DNA of 64,000 nt from Rarobacter incanus. GTDB lineage: Bacteria; Actinomycetota; Actinomycetes; Actinomycetales; Cellulomonadaceae. The DNA lies in NCBI RefSeq assembly GCF_006715765.1, contig NZ_VFNV01000001.1, forward strand, positions 1,736,001-1,800,000, read 5' to 3'. Every line of letters starts with the position of its first letter. Position 1 is the stretch's first letter. A program made the translations under genes and the position numbers. Shown here one piece after another: positions 1-7,693 of this stretch. The notes under the pieces were generated by a model. The model had not been told where the DNA came from, made no database searches, and was given only the letters and a program-made list of their open reading frames with translations.

Positions 1-1
1 G

Positions 2-340
2 TTGTCGGGATTCTTGGGGAAGCTGGGGTTGTTGCAGGCGGGCGTCGCGGCCGGGACGCCGATTGCGATGGTGCTGGTGGTGGGGTCCGTCGTGACCTCA
101 CTGCTCACGCTGTATGCGCTTGTCAAGGCCTGGAATAAGGCATTTTGGCAGGCCCCCACCATCGAACTGCCCACGGAACGGGTCCCGCGCACCATGGTCG
201 TCCCCACGGGCCTGCTGCTGACGTTCGTGGTGGCGATCACGTTCGCGGCCGGTCCGCTCTACGACTACGCGGGCCGCACCGCGCAAGAACTCATTCACCG
301 CGATACCTACGTCGCGAGCGTTCTTACGGGAGGTGCCTGA
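2..340 (+). CDS. mnhD: Na+/H+ antiporter subunit D, C-terminal end (partial)
   Basis: This is the last 112 residues of a membrane subunit of the Mrp/Mnh cation/proton antiporter, a multisubunit complex in the cytoplasmic membrane that exchanges Na+ for H+. The window opens inside the gene, so the first in-frame TTG is not a real start. Two hydrophobic segments are visible (about residues 18-44 and 66-88 of the fragment), and the fragment opens with the SGFLGKL-LLQAG pattern seen in subunit D proteins near the penultimate helices. The identity rests mainly on the directly overlapping mnhE, mnhF and mnhG genes downstream. Its stop overlaps the next ATG by one base (TGATG), which suggests translational coupling. 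Subunits A/C are expected upstream, outside the window. Confidence 0.85.
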   Translation: MSGFLGKLGLLQAGVAAGTPIAMVLVVGSVVTSLLTLYALVKAWNKAFWQAPTIELPTERVPRTMVVPTGLLLTFVVAITFAAGPLYDYAGRTAQELIHRDTYVASVLTGGA

Positions 341-894
341 TGCATGTGACCCCGCGCAGGCGAGGTGCGCGCGCCTCGATTGCCTCCGTTATCACGATCA
401 TCGTTCTGTGGACGCTGCTGTGGGGGGACCCGAGCGTCGGTAACCTCCTGGGCGGTGCGTTGATCGCCGCCGCGGTCCTGTTCGCGCTCCCCATGACCCG
501 CATTCGGTTTTCCGGAACCCTGCGTCCATGGCCCGCGCTGCAGCTCATAGCGCGATTCCACGTCGACCTGGTGCTCGCCTCCTGGCACGTTTCGGTGCTG
601 GCGTTTCGCTGGCGGCACACGCCCAAGGGGGCGATCATCGGCGTCAAGTTGCGCTGCGCCAACGACCTGGTGCTGACCTCGGTCGCGCAGATTTGCGCGT
701 TGGTTCCGGGCACGTTGGTCGTGGACGCGCACCGCCTCACGGGCACGCTCTATCTCCACGTTTTGGACCTGGCCGGGTCGGGCGGAGCGGAAAAGGTCCG
801 CGCGGACACCTTGGAGTTGGAGGGACGAGTTCTGCGCGCGATCGGATCCCGCGCCGACTTGGAGCGAGCTGGATTGGTGGGTGAATCGCGATGA
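340..894 (+). CDS. mnhE: Na+/H+ antiporter subunit E
   Basis: MnhE/MrpE family (PF01899) small membrane subunit of the Mnh antiporter, 184 residues. I chose the ATG that shares its A with the mnhD stop (TGATG); the open frame extends further upstream but only through mnhD. Two hydrophobic helices lie near residues 12-50, followed by an amphipathic part. The family's conserved 'ANDLVLTS...ALVPGTLVVD' region is present around residues 107-128. The gene ends in a four-base ATGA overlap with mnhF. Subunit E is needed for full antiport activity and complex assembly in studied systems. The four genes shown form one tightly packed operon. Confidence 0.92.
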   Translation: MHVTPRRRGARASIASVITIIVLWTLLWGDPSVGNLLGGALIAAAVLFALPMTRIRFSGTLRPWPALQLIARFHVDLVLASWHVSVLAFRWRHTPKGAIIGVKLRCANDLVLTSVAQICALVPGTLVVDAHRLTGTLYLHVLDLAGSGGAEKVRADTLELEGRVLRAIGSRADLERAGLVGESR

Positions 895-1274
895 CGGCCG
901 TGTACATTGTGTGCGCCATTTCGCTGTTTGTGACGGCCATTTTGGCGATTGTGCGGGCGGAGCGGGGGCCCTCCATGCTCGATCGAACCGTTGCGCTGGA
1001 CCTGTTCGCGACGGTGCTTGTGGGCGGGATCGCCGTTGAGGCCGCGTGGTCGCGGCGCGTCGATACCCTGCCGATCCTGGTGGCGCTGTCCGTCGTCGGG
1101 TTCGTTTCGTCCGTTGTGGTGGCCCGATTCGCGGCGGCCGAGCCGCCGGAATCCAAGAGGATTAAGACCGCCGCCGAGGTCGAACTGGAGCTTGCGCGCC
1201 AGCGCGCCGAGGAAGAAGCCGCCGATGAGCGCGAACGCCTGGAACGGCAGCGCCGGTTGGAGGGGGACCAGTGA
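891..1274 (+). CDS. mnhF: Na+/H+ antiporter subunit F
   Basis: MnhF/MrpF family (PF04066), 127 residues with three predicted helices in the first 85 residues. The family's 'RAERGPSMLDRTVALD' motif is at about residues 22-37, and the acidic residue in it is part of the conserved core. The family is usually near 90 residues. Here about 40 extra C-terminal residues are very rich in Glu, Arg and Ala and look like a soluble cytoplasmic coiled coil. It starts inside an ATGA overlap with mnhE and ends overlapping the GTG start of mnhG. Identity is secure; the function of the tail is unknown. Confidence 0.92.
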   Translation: MTAVYIVCAISLFVTAILAIVRAERGPSMLDRTVALDLFATVLVGGIAVEAAWSRRVDTLPILVALSVVGFVSSVVVARFAAAEPPESKRIKTAAEVELELARQRAEEEAADERERLERQRRLEGDQ

Positions 1275-1654
1275 CTTTCGCAAGCTTTGCCGACGGGCTG
1301 GCCGCAGCTCTGCTGCTGGCAGGGTGCGTGCTGACGCTGGCCGCCGGGGTCGGTATCACGCGCTTTCCCGACCTGCTGGCGCGGATCCACGCGGCGGCGA
1401 AGCCGCAGGTGCTGGGGCTGCTTCTCGTGCTGAGTGCCGAGGCGCTGCGCGTGCGCTCGTGGCCGGTCTTGGGGATGCTGGTCGTGGTCGTCATTTTCCA
1501 GTTCTTGACCATTCCCGTCGCGGCCCACATGGTGGCGCGCGGCGGGTACCGCACGGAGCAATTAGATCGTTCCTTGTTGGTCGTCGATGATTTGCGGACG
1601 GATATGGAGGCCGCCGCGGCGGCCGAGAAGGCTCCAACCAACTACGACGATTAG
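1271..1654 (+). CDS. mnhG: Na+/H+ antiporter subunit G
   Basis: MnhG/MrpG family (PF03334), 127 residues, three helices. The start is GTG in a four-base GTGA overlap with mnhF. The signature 'GITRFPDLLARIHAAAKP' around residues 28-45 matches the family pattern G-x-x-R-x-PD-x-x-x-R-x-HA. The last 35 residues are hydrophilic and acidic. As the last gene of the operon it is followed by a GC-rich hairpin. Subunit G completes the A-G complex that exports Na+ and imports protons, and so helps pH and salt homeostasis. Confidence 0.92.
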   Translation: MTFASFADGLAAALLLAGCVLTLAAGVGITRFPDLLARIHAAAKPQVLGLLLVLSAEALRVRSWPVLGMLVVVVIFQFLTIPVAAHMVARGGYRTEQLDRSLLVVDDLRTDMEAAAAAEKAPTNYDD

Positions 1655-1672
1655 GGACGAGCGCCCGCGGCG

Positions 1673-1700
1673 CCGCCCCGCCCGGCGCACCGCGGGGCGG
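1673..1700 (+). terminator. Hairpin after the mnh operon
   Basis: A nine-base GC stem (1673-1681 with 1692-1700) and a ten-base loop lie 18 bases after the mnhG stop. There is no T tract, which is common for actinobacterial terminators, so the assignment is moderate. Confidence 0.45.
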
Positions 1701-1841
1701 GCGGGCCAGAACCAGGGATGCGTCAGGGTCATCCCCGATAGGCCCTGGCCGCGAACTGCTGACAGACTAGCTGTGGAAATCGAGAGTCAATTCTGCGTCG
1801 CCTGATCGCATACGGCGGTGCGCTCTATGAGGGAGAAACTA

Positions 1842-2762
1842 ATGGCAGTATCGCACCAACGACCCGCGCACGTGGCCGGTTCGGCGGGTCCCGCGCACGC
1901 GGGCGGTTCGGCGGGGCCCGCGCCTGCGGATTCGATTGCCACGGCGACGGGGCTACGCAAGGTTTACGGCAGTGGCGACACCGAGGTCGTGGCGCTCGAC
2001 AACGTGGATGTTTCGATCCAGCGGGGAACATTCACCGCCATCATGGGTCCGTCGGGTTCCGGCAAGTCGACTCTGATGCACTGCATGGCCGGACTGGATC
2101 GTCCCACTGCCGGGACGGTCGTTGTCGACGGCGAGACGATCTCGTCCCTCAACGAGCGGCAACTGACCAAGCTGCGGCGCACTCGCCTGGGCTTCGTCTT
2201 TCAGGCCTTCAACCTCATCCCTACCCTGACGGCCAAGGAGAACATCACGCTGCCCGTTGATCTGGCGCGCGGGCACGTGAACCAGGGATGGTTCGAACGC
2301 GTGGTCGACGCCGTCGGGTTGCGGGACCACTTGGGGCACCGGCCCGCGGAGCTTTCTGGCGGGCAGCAGCAGCGCGTAGCCTGCGCCAGGGCTCTGATCA
2401 CCCAGCCCTCCGTCGTATTCGCGGACGAGCCCACCGGGAACCTCGACTCCGTCTCCTCGCGGGAAGTGCTGACGTTCCTGCGCCAATCGGTCGACGAGTT
2501 GGGGCAGAGCGTCGTGGTCGTAACCCACGACCCGGGAACGGCGGCGTTTGCTGACCGGGTCCTCTTCTTGGCGGACGGTGCGATCGTGGGCGACCTGCCG
2601 TCACCGAGCGTCGACTCGGTCATCGAGGCACTGCGCACCTTCTCGGAGCGCTCCAGGGCGCGCGCAAGTGCGGGCGGCGCGTCCGGCGGCGCGTCCGGCG
2701 GTGCGGGCGGCGCGTCCGGCGCGGCTTCCGCCGCCGCCCGGGGTGCGGGTGATGCCCGGTGA
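1842..2762 (+). CDS. ABC exporter ATPase, MacB/LolD type
   Basis: ATP-binding subunit, 306 residues, of an exporter of the MacB/LolD class that works with the FtsX-type permease directly downstream. Walker A (GPSGSGKST, about 69-77), the Q-loop, the signature LSGGQQQR and Walker B with FADEPTGNLD are all present, followed by a switch His in VVTHD. I prefer the ATG at 1842 because GAGGGAGA sits six bases before it; in-frame GTG and ATG codons at 1818 and 1827 lie upstream or inside that ribosome site. The N-terminus has an AGSAGPAH-like repeat, and the C-terminus ends in about 30 residues of Gly/Ala/Ser repeat, both probably disordered. The stop overlaps the permease start by one base. Confidence 0.9.
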   Translation: MAVSHQRPAHVAGSAGPAHAGGSAGPAPADSIATATGLRKVYGSGDTEVVALDNVDVSIQRGTFTAIMGPSGSGKSTLMHCMAGLDRPTAGTVVVDGETISSLNERQLTKLRRTRLGFVFQAFNLIPTLTAKENITLPVDLARGHVNQGWFERVVDAVGLRDHLGHRPAELSGGQQQRVACARALITQPSVVFADEPTGNLDSVSSREVLTFLRQSVDELGQSVVVVTHDPGTAAFADRVLFLADGAIVGDLPSPSVDSVIEALRTFSERSRARASAGGASGGASGGAGGASGAASAAARGAGDAR

Positions 2763-5332
2763 TGGGCAAGATCGCCTGGCGCTCGGTGCGCGACCACCCG
2801 GTACGGTTCGGCATGTCGGTGTTGGTCGTTGTGCTGGGCGTGGCATTCGTGAGCGGGACGTTCCTGCTGCGGTCAATGATGTCCACGACGTTCGACAACA
2901 TCGTCGACTCGGCCTACATAGCCCAGGCCTACGTGCGCGGCGAGGCGGCCGACAACGCGCAGGCAACCCAATCGGGCAACTCGCAGCAGGGGACGGGGGC
3001 CTCGTCCTCGCGTGCATCGATCAAGGCCGACCTGGCTGAAAACCTGACACAGCTGCCCGGCGTCCGCGCCGCAATTCCCAACATCGCCGGCACGCTGGTG
3101 CTCGTCAAGGCGGATGGGACCGCGGCGGCGCGCGGGGGTTCGCCGACGATCGCTTACGGCGTGGATCCCGCGGATCCCTCCATGACGGCCGAGGCGGGTC
3201 GTTTGCCGACCGCGCCGGGAGAAATCATGCTCGAGTCGACCACCATGGCTGCTGCCTCACTGGCCGTCGGCGACAGCACGACGATCATTCTTGGCGGGAC
3301 GATCACCAAGGTCGAGGTCGTCGGCGAATGGAAGTTTCCGGCGGCGGTTGCCGGTGCGAACATCGTTGGACTGGACCTGAAGACCGCGACCGCCGCGTTC
3401 GCCCCGGACGGCCTAGTGGCCGATATCGCGGTCTACGGCGCGGCCGGTGCGAGTGAGCAGAGCGTGCGCGACGAGGTGGCGGATGCCCTAGCGGGCGATG
3501 GCGTGCAGGTGGTAACGGGCCAAGAGCTGCGCGATGAGACGAGCGCCCAGATCGAATCCGCCCTGGGGTTCATCTCGACCTTCCTCATCGTCTTCGCGGC
3601 AGTGGCGCTGGTCGTTGGCGGCTTCATCATTGCGAATACGTTCACCATGGTTGTGCGCCAGCGGTTGCGGGAAATCGCGGTGCTGCGGGCGGTCGGGGCC
3701 TCCCCGCGGCAGGTCTTCGGGTCGGTCGTGGGGCAGGCGGCAATCATCGGCGCGATCGGCTCGGCTTTCGGCATCGGTGGCGGAGTGGGAATCGTGTATG
3801 GGCTGCGCGCGGTCATGGCCACCATGGGCATGGAGATGTCGTCTCGGGTCCCGTTGGACACCACGACGGTTGCGGTCTCCGTGGCAACGGGGGTGTTGGT
3901 CTGCGTTGTCTCGGCGGCCATCCCCGCGCGCCAGGCTGCCCGCGTTGCGCCCGTCGACGCGATGCGCGAGGTGGTTTCCATCAAGGAATCGGGTCTTATC
4001 TTGCGCGGTGTCGTAGGTGCGGTTCTGGTGGCGGGCGGCGTGGGTGGCGTCGCCTACGCGACGACCCGCTCCAGTGGCGGTGGTCCGTGGCTAGGATTTG
4101 GTGGCGCGGCTATCTTGGTTGGAATGCTGGTTATGGCACCGGCAGTGACCAGGCCCATAGTCGCCGTTCTGTCGTTTCCCTGGCGCAGGATGCTGCGGCC
4201 CGTCGGGGGGTTGGCCGCGGATAACGTTGCGCGCAATCCGCGGCGATCGGCCGCGACCTCCGGGGCGCTGATGATTGGGATGGCTCTGGTGGGGGCCGCC
4301 TCGGTGTTGGCGGCGTCCGTCCAAGCCTCGGTGGGCTCTCTTATCGATGATTCGCTGCGGGCTAACTTTGTCGTGACTAGTGCTGACTACACCACGGGGG
4401 TTCCCAGCGCCGTGGTCCCGGAACTGCGCGAGCTGCCGGATGTCGGGGCCGTTGACGCCGTTTGGTACATCACGGGGACCATCGCGGGCAAAGAAGGCGG
4501 AATCGTCGCCATCGATCGCGATGTCATACCCAACAGCGTGGACGCTGACGTCGTTTCGGGATCCCTGGCGGGATTTGCGGGCGAGAACATTGTGGCCAAC
4601 AAGGCGGCAGCGGAACTCAACGGTTGGGAGCCGGGGTCGGTCATTTCCGTCGGGTTGGCGGCCGCGGACGGCACCGTGGAAACGTACCGGTTGACGGTCG
4701 CCGCGGTCGTAGATCTGCGGGTCGTGAATGCGGCGATCATCGTTCCCGAACAGTGGTATCAGGAGCACGTGCCTACCGGGTCTAGGTACATCGATTCGTT
4801 GTTTGTGCGGACGGTCGACGGCGCGGGGCAGGACGAGGCGCGAGCGCAGATTGCCGGGGTGCTCAAACCCTACGTCGTGCTGTCGGTGATGGACAAGGAC
4901 GAATACAGCACGTCGCTGGCCAATCAAGTACAACAGATGCTAACGGTTTTGTACGCACTGTTGGCGTTGTCGATCATCATTGCGATCCTGGGGATCGTGA
5001 ACACGCTGGCGTTGTCGATCATGGAGCGTACGCGGGAAATCGGGTTGCTGCGAGCCGTTGGAATGGGGCGGCTGCAACTGTCGGGGGTCGTGGTCCTGGA
5101 ATCGGTCCTGATTGCGGTTTTCGGGGCCGTCGGCGGTTTGGCCGTCGGGGTCGGAGTGGCGGCCGCCATGCCGAGTGTCTTCGAGTCATCCGGCTTCACG
5201 GATTTGTCGATCCCGTGGCTCAACCTGGCGTGGATGATCCTATTCGCCGCGCTGGTTGGTTTGGTCGCGGCCGTGTGGCCGGCGATCCGGGCCGCGCGAA
5301 TGCCGGTGTTGCGGGCGTTGGCGACCGAGTAG
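2762..5332 (+). CDS. ABC exporter permease with two FtsX domains
   Basis: Membrane subunit of the exporter, 856 residues. It has an N-terminal helix (about residues 17-40), an extracytoplasmic MacB-like domain, a first FtsX core of three helices (about 265-390) ending in the basic 'ARQAARVAPVDAMRE' coupling segment, and two middle helices. A second extracytoplasmic domain then precedes a second FtsX core at the C-terminus (about 725-845) with 'REIGLLRAVGMGR'. This duplicated layout is typical of actinobacterial lipoprotein or antimicrobial-peptide exporters and of enzymes that work mechanically without moving a solute. The substrate cannot be read from the sequence. The ATG overlaps the ATPase stop (TGATG); a GTG one codon earlier is also possible. 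A strong hairpin follows. Confidence 0.9.
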   Translation: MGKIAWRSVRDHPVRFGMSVLVVVLGVAFVSGTFLLRSMMSTTFDNIVDSAYIAQAYVRGEAADNAQATQSGNSQQGTGASSSRASIKADLAENLTQLPGVRAAIPNIAGTLVLVKADGTAAARGGSPTIAYGVDPADPSMTAEAGRLPTAPGEIMLESTTMAAASLAVGDSTTIILGGTITKVEVVGEWKFPAAVAGANIVGLDLKTATAAFAPDGLVADIAVYGAAGASEQSVRDEVADALAGDGVQVVTGQELRDETSAQIESALGFISTFLIVFAAVALVVGGFIIANTFTMVVRQRLREIAVLRAVGASPRQVFGSVVGQAAIIGAIGSAFGIGGGVGIVYGLRAVMATMGMEMSSRVPLDTTTVAVSVATGVLVCVVSAAIPARQAARVAPVDAMREVVSIKESGLILRGVVGAVLVAGGVGGVAYATTRSSGGGPWLGFGGAAILVGMLVMAPAVTRPIVAVLSFPWRRMLRPVGGLAADNVARNPRRSAATSGALMIGMALVGAASVLAASVQASVGSLIDDSLRANFVVTSADYTTGVPSAVVPELRELPDVGAVDAVWYITGTIAGKEGGIVAIDRDVIPNSVDADVVSGSLAGFAGENIVANKAAAELNGWEPGSVISVGLAAADGTVETYRLTVAAVVDLRVVNAAIIVPEQWYQEHVPTGSRYIDSLFVRTVDGAGQDEARAQIAGVLKPYVVLSVMDKDEYSTSLANQVQQMLTVLYALLALSIIIAILGIVNTLALSIMERTREIGLLRAVGMGRLQLSGVVVLESVLIAVFGAVGGLAVGVGVAAAMPSVFESSGFTDLSIPWLNLAWMILFAALVGLVAAVWPAIRAARMPVLRALATE

Positions 5333-5341
5333 GGTGGAGAT

Positions 5342-5393
5342 GCAGCGGCGGCAACATTCGCGTTAGCGTTGGCGTTGGTGTCGCCGCCGCTGC
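5342..5393 (+). terminator. Intrinsic terminator after the ABC exporter
   Basis: A 15-base stem (5342-5356 with 5379-5393, one G-T pair) is followed by a T-rich stretch (tcctatttctttt). It starts ten bases after the permease stop. Confidence 0.8.
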
Positions 5394-5468
5394 TCCTATT
5401 TCTTTTGCTTGCTTGTTATGCGCACGGTTGTGTGATCCGGATCCATCGACCACGACTATGGAGGGACC

Positions 5469-5813
5469 TTGGCGAAGTTCGACCAGATCGAGACAGGCCT
5501 GGAGCCCCTTGCAGCCCGGGATGCGATTCACGACTACCTGTGGGGGCAGGGTTGGACGGTGACCCAGAACGGCCCGTGGGAGGCCGATGTGGAGCGCGGG
5601 TCGCTGGGAGCGACGGCGTTGTTGGGGCCGTTCGCGGGTGCTGGTAAGCACCACGTGAAGTTCCGGATGCAGGTGTTTGCGACGCCGGGTGGCGTCGCCG
5701 CCGTGCGTTTCCAGCGTTTCACGGGCGGGGACATCGGGAATAAGGGCGCTGGCCGGGCGGCCGAGATTTTCGCGGAAACTGTAACGGAGATAGCGAAACA
5801 GTTCGGGGCGTGA
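5469..5813 (+). CDS. Small soluble protein of unknown function
   Basis: A 114-residue cytoplasmic protein that I do not recognise. The TTG start at 5469 has GGAGGG four bases upstream, and no better in-frame start exists. The sequence is mixed alpha/beta without a signal peptide or membrane helix; the middle 'HHVKFRMQVFATPGGVAAVRFQRF' reads as a beta hairpin and the last 25 residues as an amphipathic helix. It stands alone between the exporter terminator and the secreted nuclease-like gene. The coding pattern (third-position GC) and a real ribosome site make it likely to be expressed. No function is proposed. Confidence 0.6.
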   Translation: MAKFDQIETGLEPLAARDAIHDYLWGQGWTVTQNGPWEADVERGSLGATALLGPFAGAGKHHVKFRMQVFATPGGVAAVRFQRFTGGDIGNKGAGRAAEIFAETVTEIAKQFGA

Positions 5814-5911
5814 CGACGGTGCTTCGTGCGCTGTTGGGGACCGCGCCGGCGCGGAGGAACTGTTTGCCTAGCGCGCCGTGCAGCGGCGGGCTCCTTACGG
5901 GACATTGAACC

Positions 5912-5972
5912 GGGGTCCCGGGTGTGGTGTCCGGTGGCGGCGCGGGGTTCCGGGTGTGGTGTCCGGTGGCGG
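5912..5972 (+). repeat. 29-bp direct repeat, two copies
   Basis: Two copies of a 29-base sequence (5912-5940 and 5944-5972, one mismatch, period 32) lie 65-125 bases before the secreted phosphodiesterase-fold gene. The unit is rich in GGTGT and GTCCGG. Its place fits an upstream regulatory or replication-slippage repeat; no function is shown. Confidence 0.85.
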
Positions 5973-6036
5973 AACGCCCATCCAGTATTCGATCGACGCC
6001 CTATACCCCGAGCGAACTTGTCTATATGATCCCTCT

Positions 6037-7527
6037 ATGTCTTTGTCTTTCTCGGATTCTCCCGCTTTGCGTAGCTTTGCGCCGGTGCGTTTGTTGGTGG
6101 CACTTGTCGCGGTATCAGTAATAGTGACCGGCGCGGGCGTGGCCGCGGTGAGCCAGCCGTCCGCCGCCGCGGCCGCGAGCTGGAAGACGGAAGCGAAGAA
6201 GGTCAAGAAATCGCAGTGGCCCGCGCGGATAACCACACTGAAGGCGAAACCGGGAAAGAAGCCGGGGACCGTCACCTTCACCTGGAAAACTTCCAGCCAG
6301 ACGACGTCGTATTTCCAACTCGAACTGGCGAGCACTAGCTTCTCGCCGAACGTTAAGACCCTCCCCAAGAAGGGCCGCAACTACAAGCTGGTGAAGATCG
6401 CGCGGAGTGCTCGATCGTTCACTGTGTCCGCCAAGCTTGCCGCGCGGGTCGGCGCGCCCCTGGGCAGCGGAAATCACATCTACTACCGTTTTTCCGCTGT
6501 CAACTCCGCCGGCAAGAAGAAGATCACGCGCGTATACCCCGGCCTGCACACGGTGTCAGTGGCGCCGGCGACGGCCAAGTCTGGTACGCAACTGATAGTC
6601 GCGTCGTACAACATAGCCTCCGTGAAGGCGCGTTCGAAGAACAAGGCTGTGGGTAAGTGGACGACTCGCCGGAGCAAACTCGCTGCGACGATCATCGCGT
6701 CGAAGGCCGGCATCATTGCTCTGCAGGAACTAGGACCAGGCAATATTGTCGACGGGGGCGCGGTGAAAGCCACCGGTATTCCGAGGCAGACGGACGACTT
6801 GCTGAGCACTGTGCGGGGGAAGGCGGGGGGCTCGTCCTACGCTCTTGTGCAGACGACCCCGTATGTGCGCGCTGGAACCTCGCACGGAACCCAGGGCACC
6901 CGGATCATGTACGACACGGCGAAGTATCGCCTGCTGTCCCACTGCCCCTCGGAGACCGATGGGAGTTCGTTCAGTTCTCGCTGTGCTTTCGATCTGCCGA
7001 CTCTTGGCAGCGACTCCGCCGCGGATCGTCGATCGGCTGCCTTCGCGCTGTTCCAGGACATTTCGAGCGGCAAGAAGTTCTGGGTCGTGTCGGTGCACCT
7101 AGATTCGCGGGCGAGCACTAGCAAGAAGACGAGCGCCAAATATTCCGCCCTGCGGGTGAAGCAAGCAAAGTACGTTATGGCGAAAATGGATGCGCTCAAC
7201 GAGGGCGGATATCCGATCATCGTGGCCGGTGACTTCAACGCTTGGCAGAACGACCAAGTGTCTGGCGCCGCACCTCACCGGGCGTTCGTTGCAGCGGGAT
7301 ACTACGACGCATCAGCGACCAAGAACCGCGTGCGCCCGACGTGGCCGACGACTTCCCAGTGGGCAACGAAGGTCAGCGTCCCAGCCAGTGGCTTCGGGGC
7401 ACGATTGGACTACATCCTGGGCAAGGGGATTGCCGGATCGGTCAAATACGTCAACACGATGGTGCCCAACGATGCGAAACGCGCATCCGATCACGCGTTG
7501 ATCTGGGCGTCCCTGCGACTCGCGTAG
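6037..7527 (+). CDS. Secreted endonuclease/exonuclease/phosphatase-fold protein
   Basis: A 496-residue exported enzyme. The ATG at 6037 gives a clear signal peptide (hydrophobic stretch about 17-38, Ala-rich cleavage region). It is followed by a lysine-rich beta-sandwich region resembling a fibronectin-type fold (about 45-180), then an EEP catalytic domain (PF03372). Catalytic motifs are visible in order: Glu in IALQELGPG, His in VVSVHLDSR, Asp/Asn in VAGDFNAWQ, Asp in RLDYILG and the final ASDHALIW. This fold includes extracellular nucleases, sphingomyelinases and phosphatases, so the substrate is open; the lack of a Mg-nuclease-specific motif beyond the core prevents a finer call. Longer in-frame starts only add a low-complexity upstream region. 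It converges with the next gene. Confidence 0.85.
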   Translation: MSLSFSDSPALRSFAPVRLLVALVAVSVIVTGAGVAAVSQPSAAAAASWKTEAKKVKKSQWPARITTLKAKPGKKPGTVTFTWKTSSQTTSYFQLELASTSFSPNVKTLPKKGRNYKLVKIARSARSFTVSAKLAARVGAPLGSGNHIYYRFSAVNSAGKKKITRVYPGLHTVSVAPATAKSGTQLIVASYNIASVKARSKNKAVGKWTTRRSKLAATIIASKAGIIALQELGPGNIVDGGAVKATGIPRQTDDLLSTVRGKAGGSSYALVQTTPYVRAGTSHGTQGTRIMYDTAKYRLLSHCPSETDGSSFSSRCAFDLPTLGSDSAADRRSAAFALFQDISSGKKFWVVSVHLDSRASTSKKTSAKYSALRVKQAKYVMAKMDALNEGGYPIIVAGDFNAWQNDQVSGAAPHRAFVAAGYYDASATKNRVRPTWPTTSQWATKVSVPASGFGARLDYILGKGIAGSVKYVNTMVPNDAKRASDHALIWASLRLA

Positions 7528-7693
7528 CGGTTACGGACGGTACCGTTTTCTGGCAGTTTGCACTCGCGGCCCCGGGCTGGGGCGGCGTTCCTGGGCTGGG
7601 TCGGTTGGCTGGGTGGCTGGGCTGGGCTGGATCGGTTGGCTGGCGGAAGCTCGGTCCGTGGTGGTGGTTGTGGTTGTGGGGCGTGCGCGCCTC
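7528..7693. other. G-rich gap between convergent genes
   Basis: 166 bases between two convergent stops. The centre is a run of GGCTGGG/GGTTGG words on the plus strand with at least five GGG tracts, so a G-quadruplex is possible. No clean hairpin terminator or gene is visible. Confidence 0.4.
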
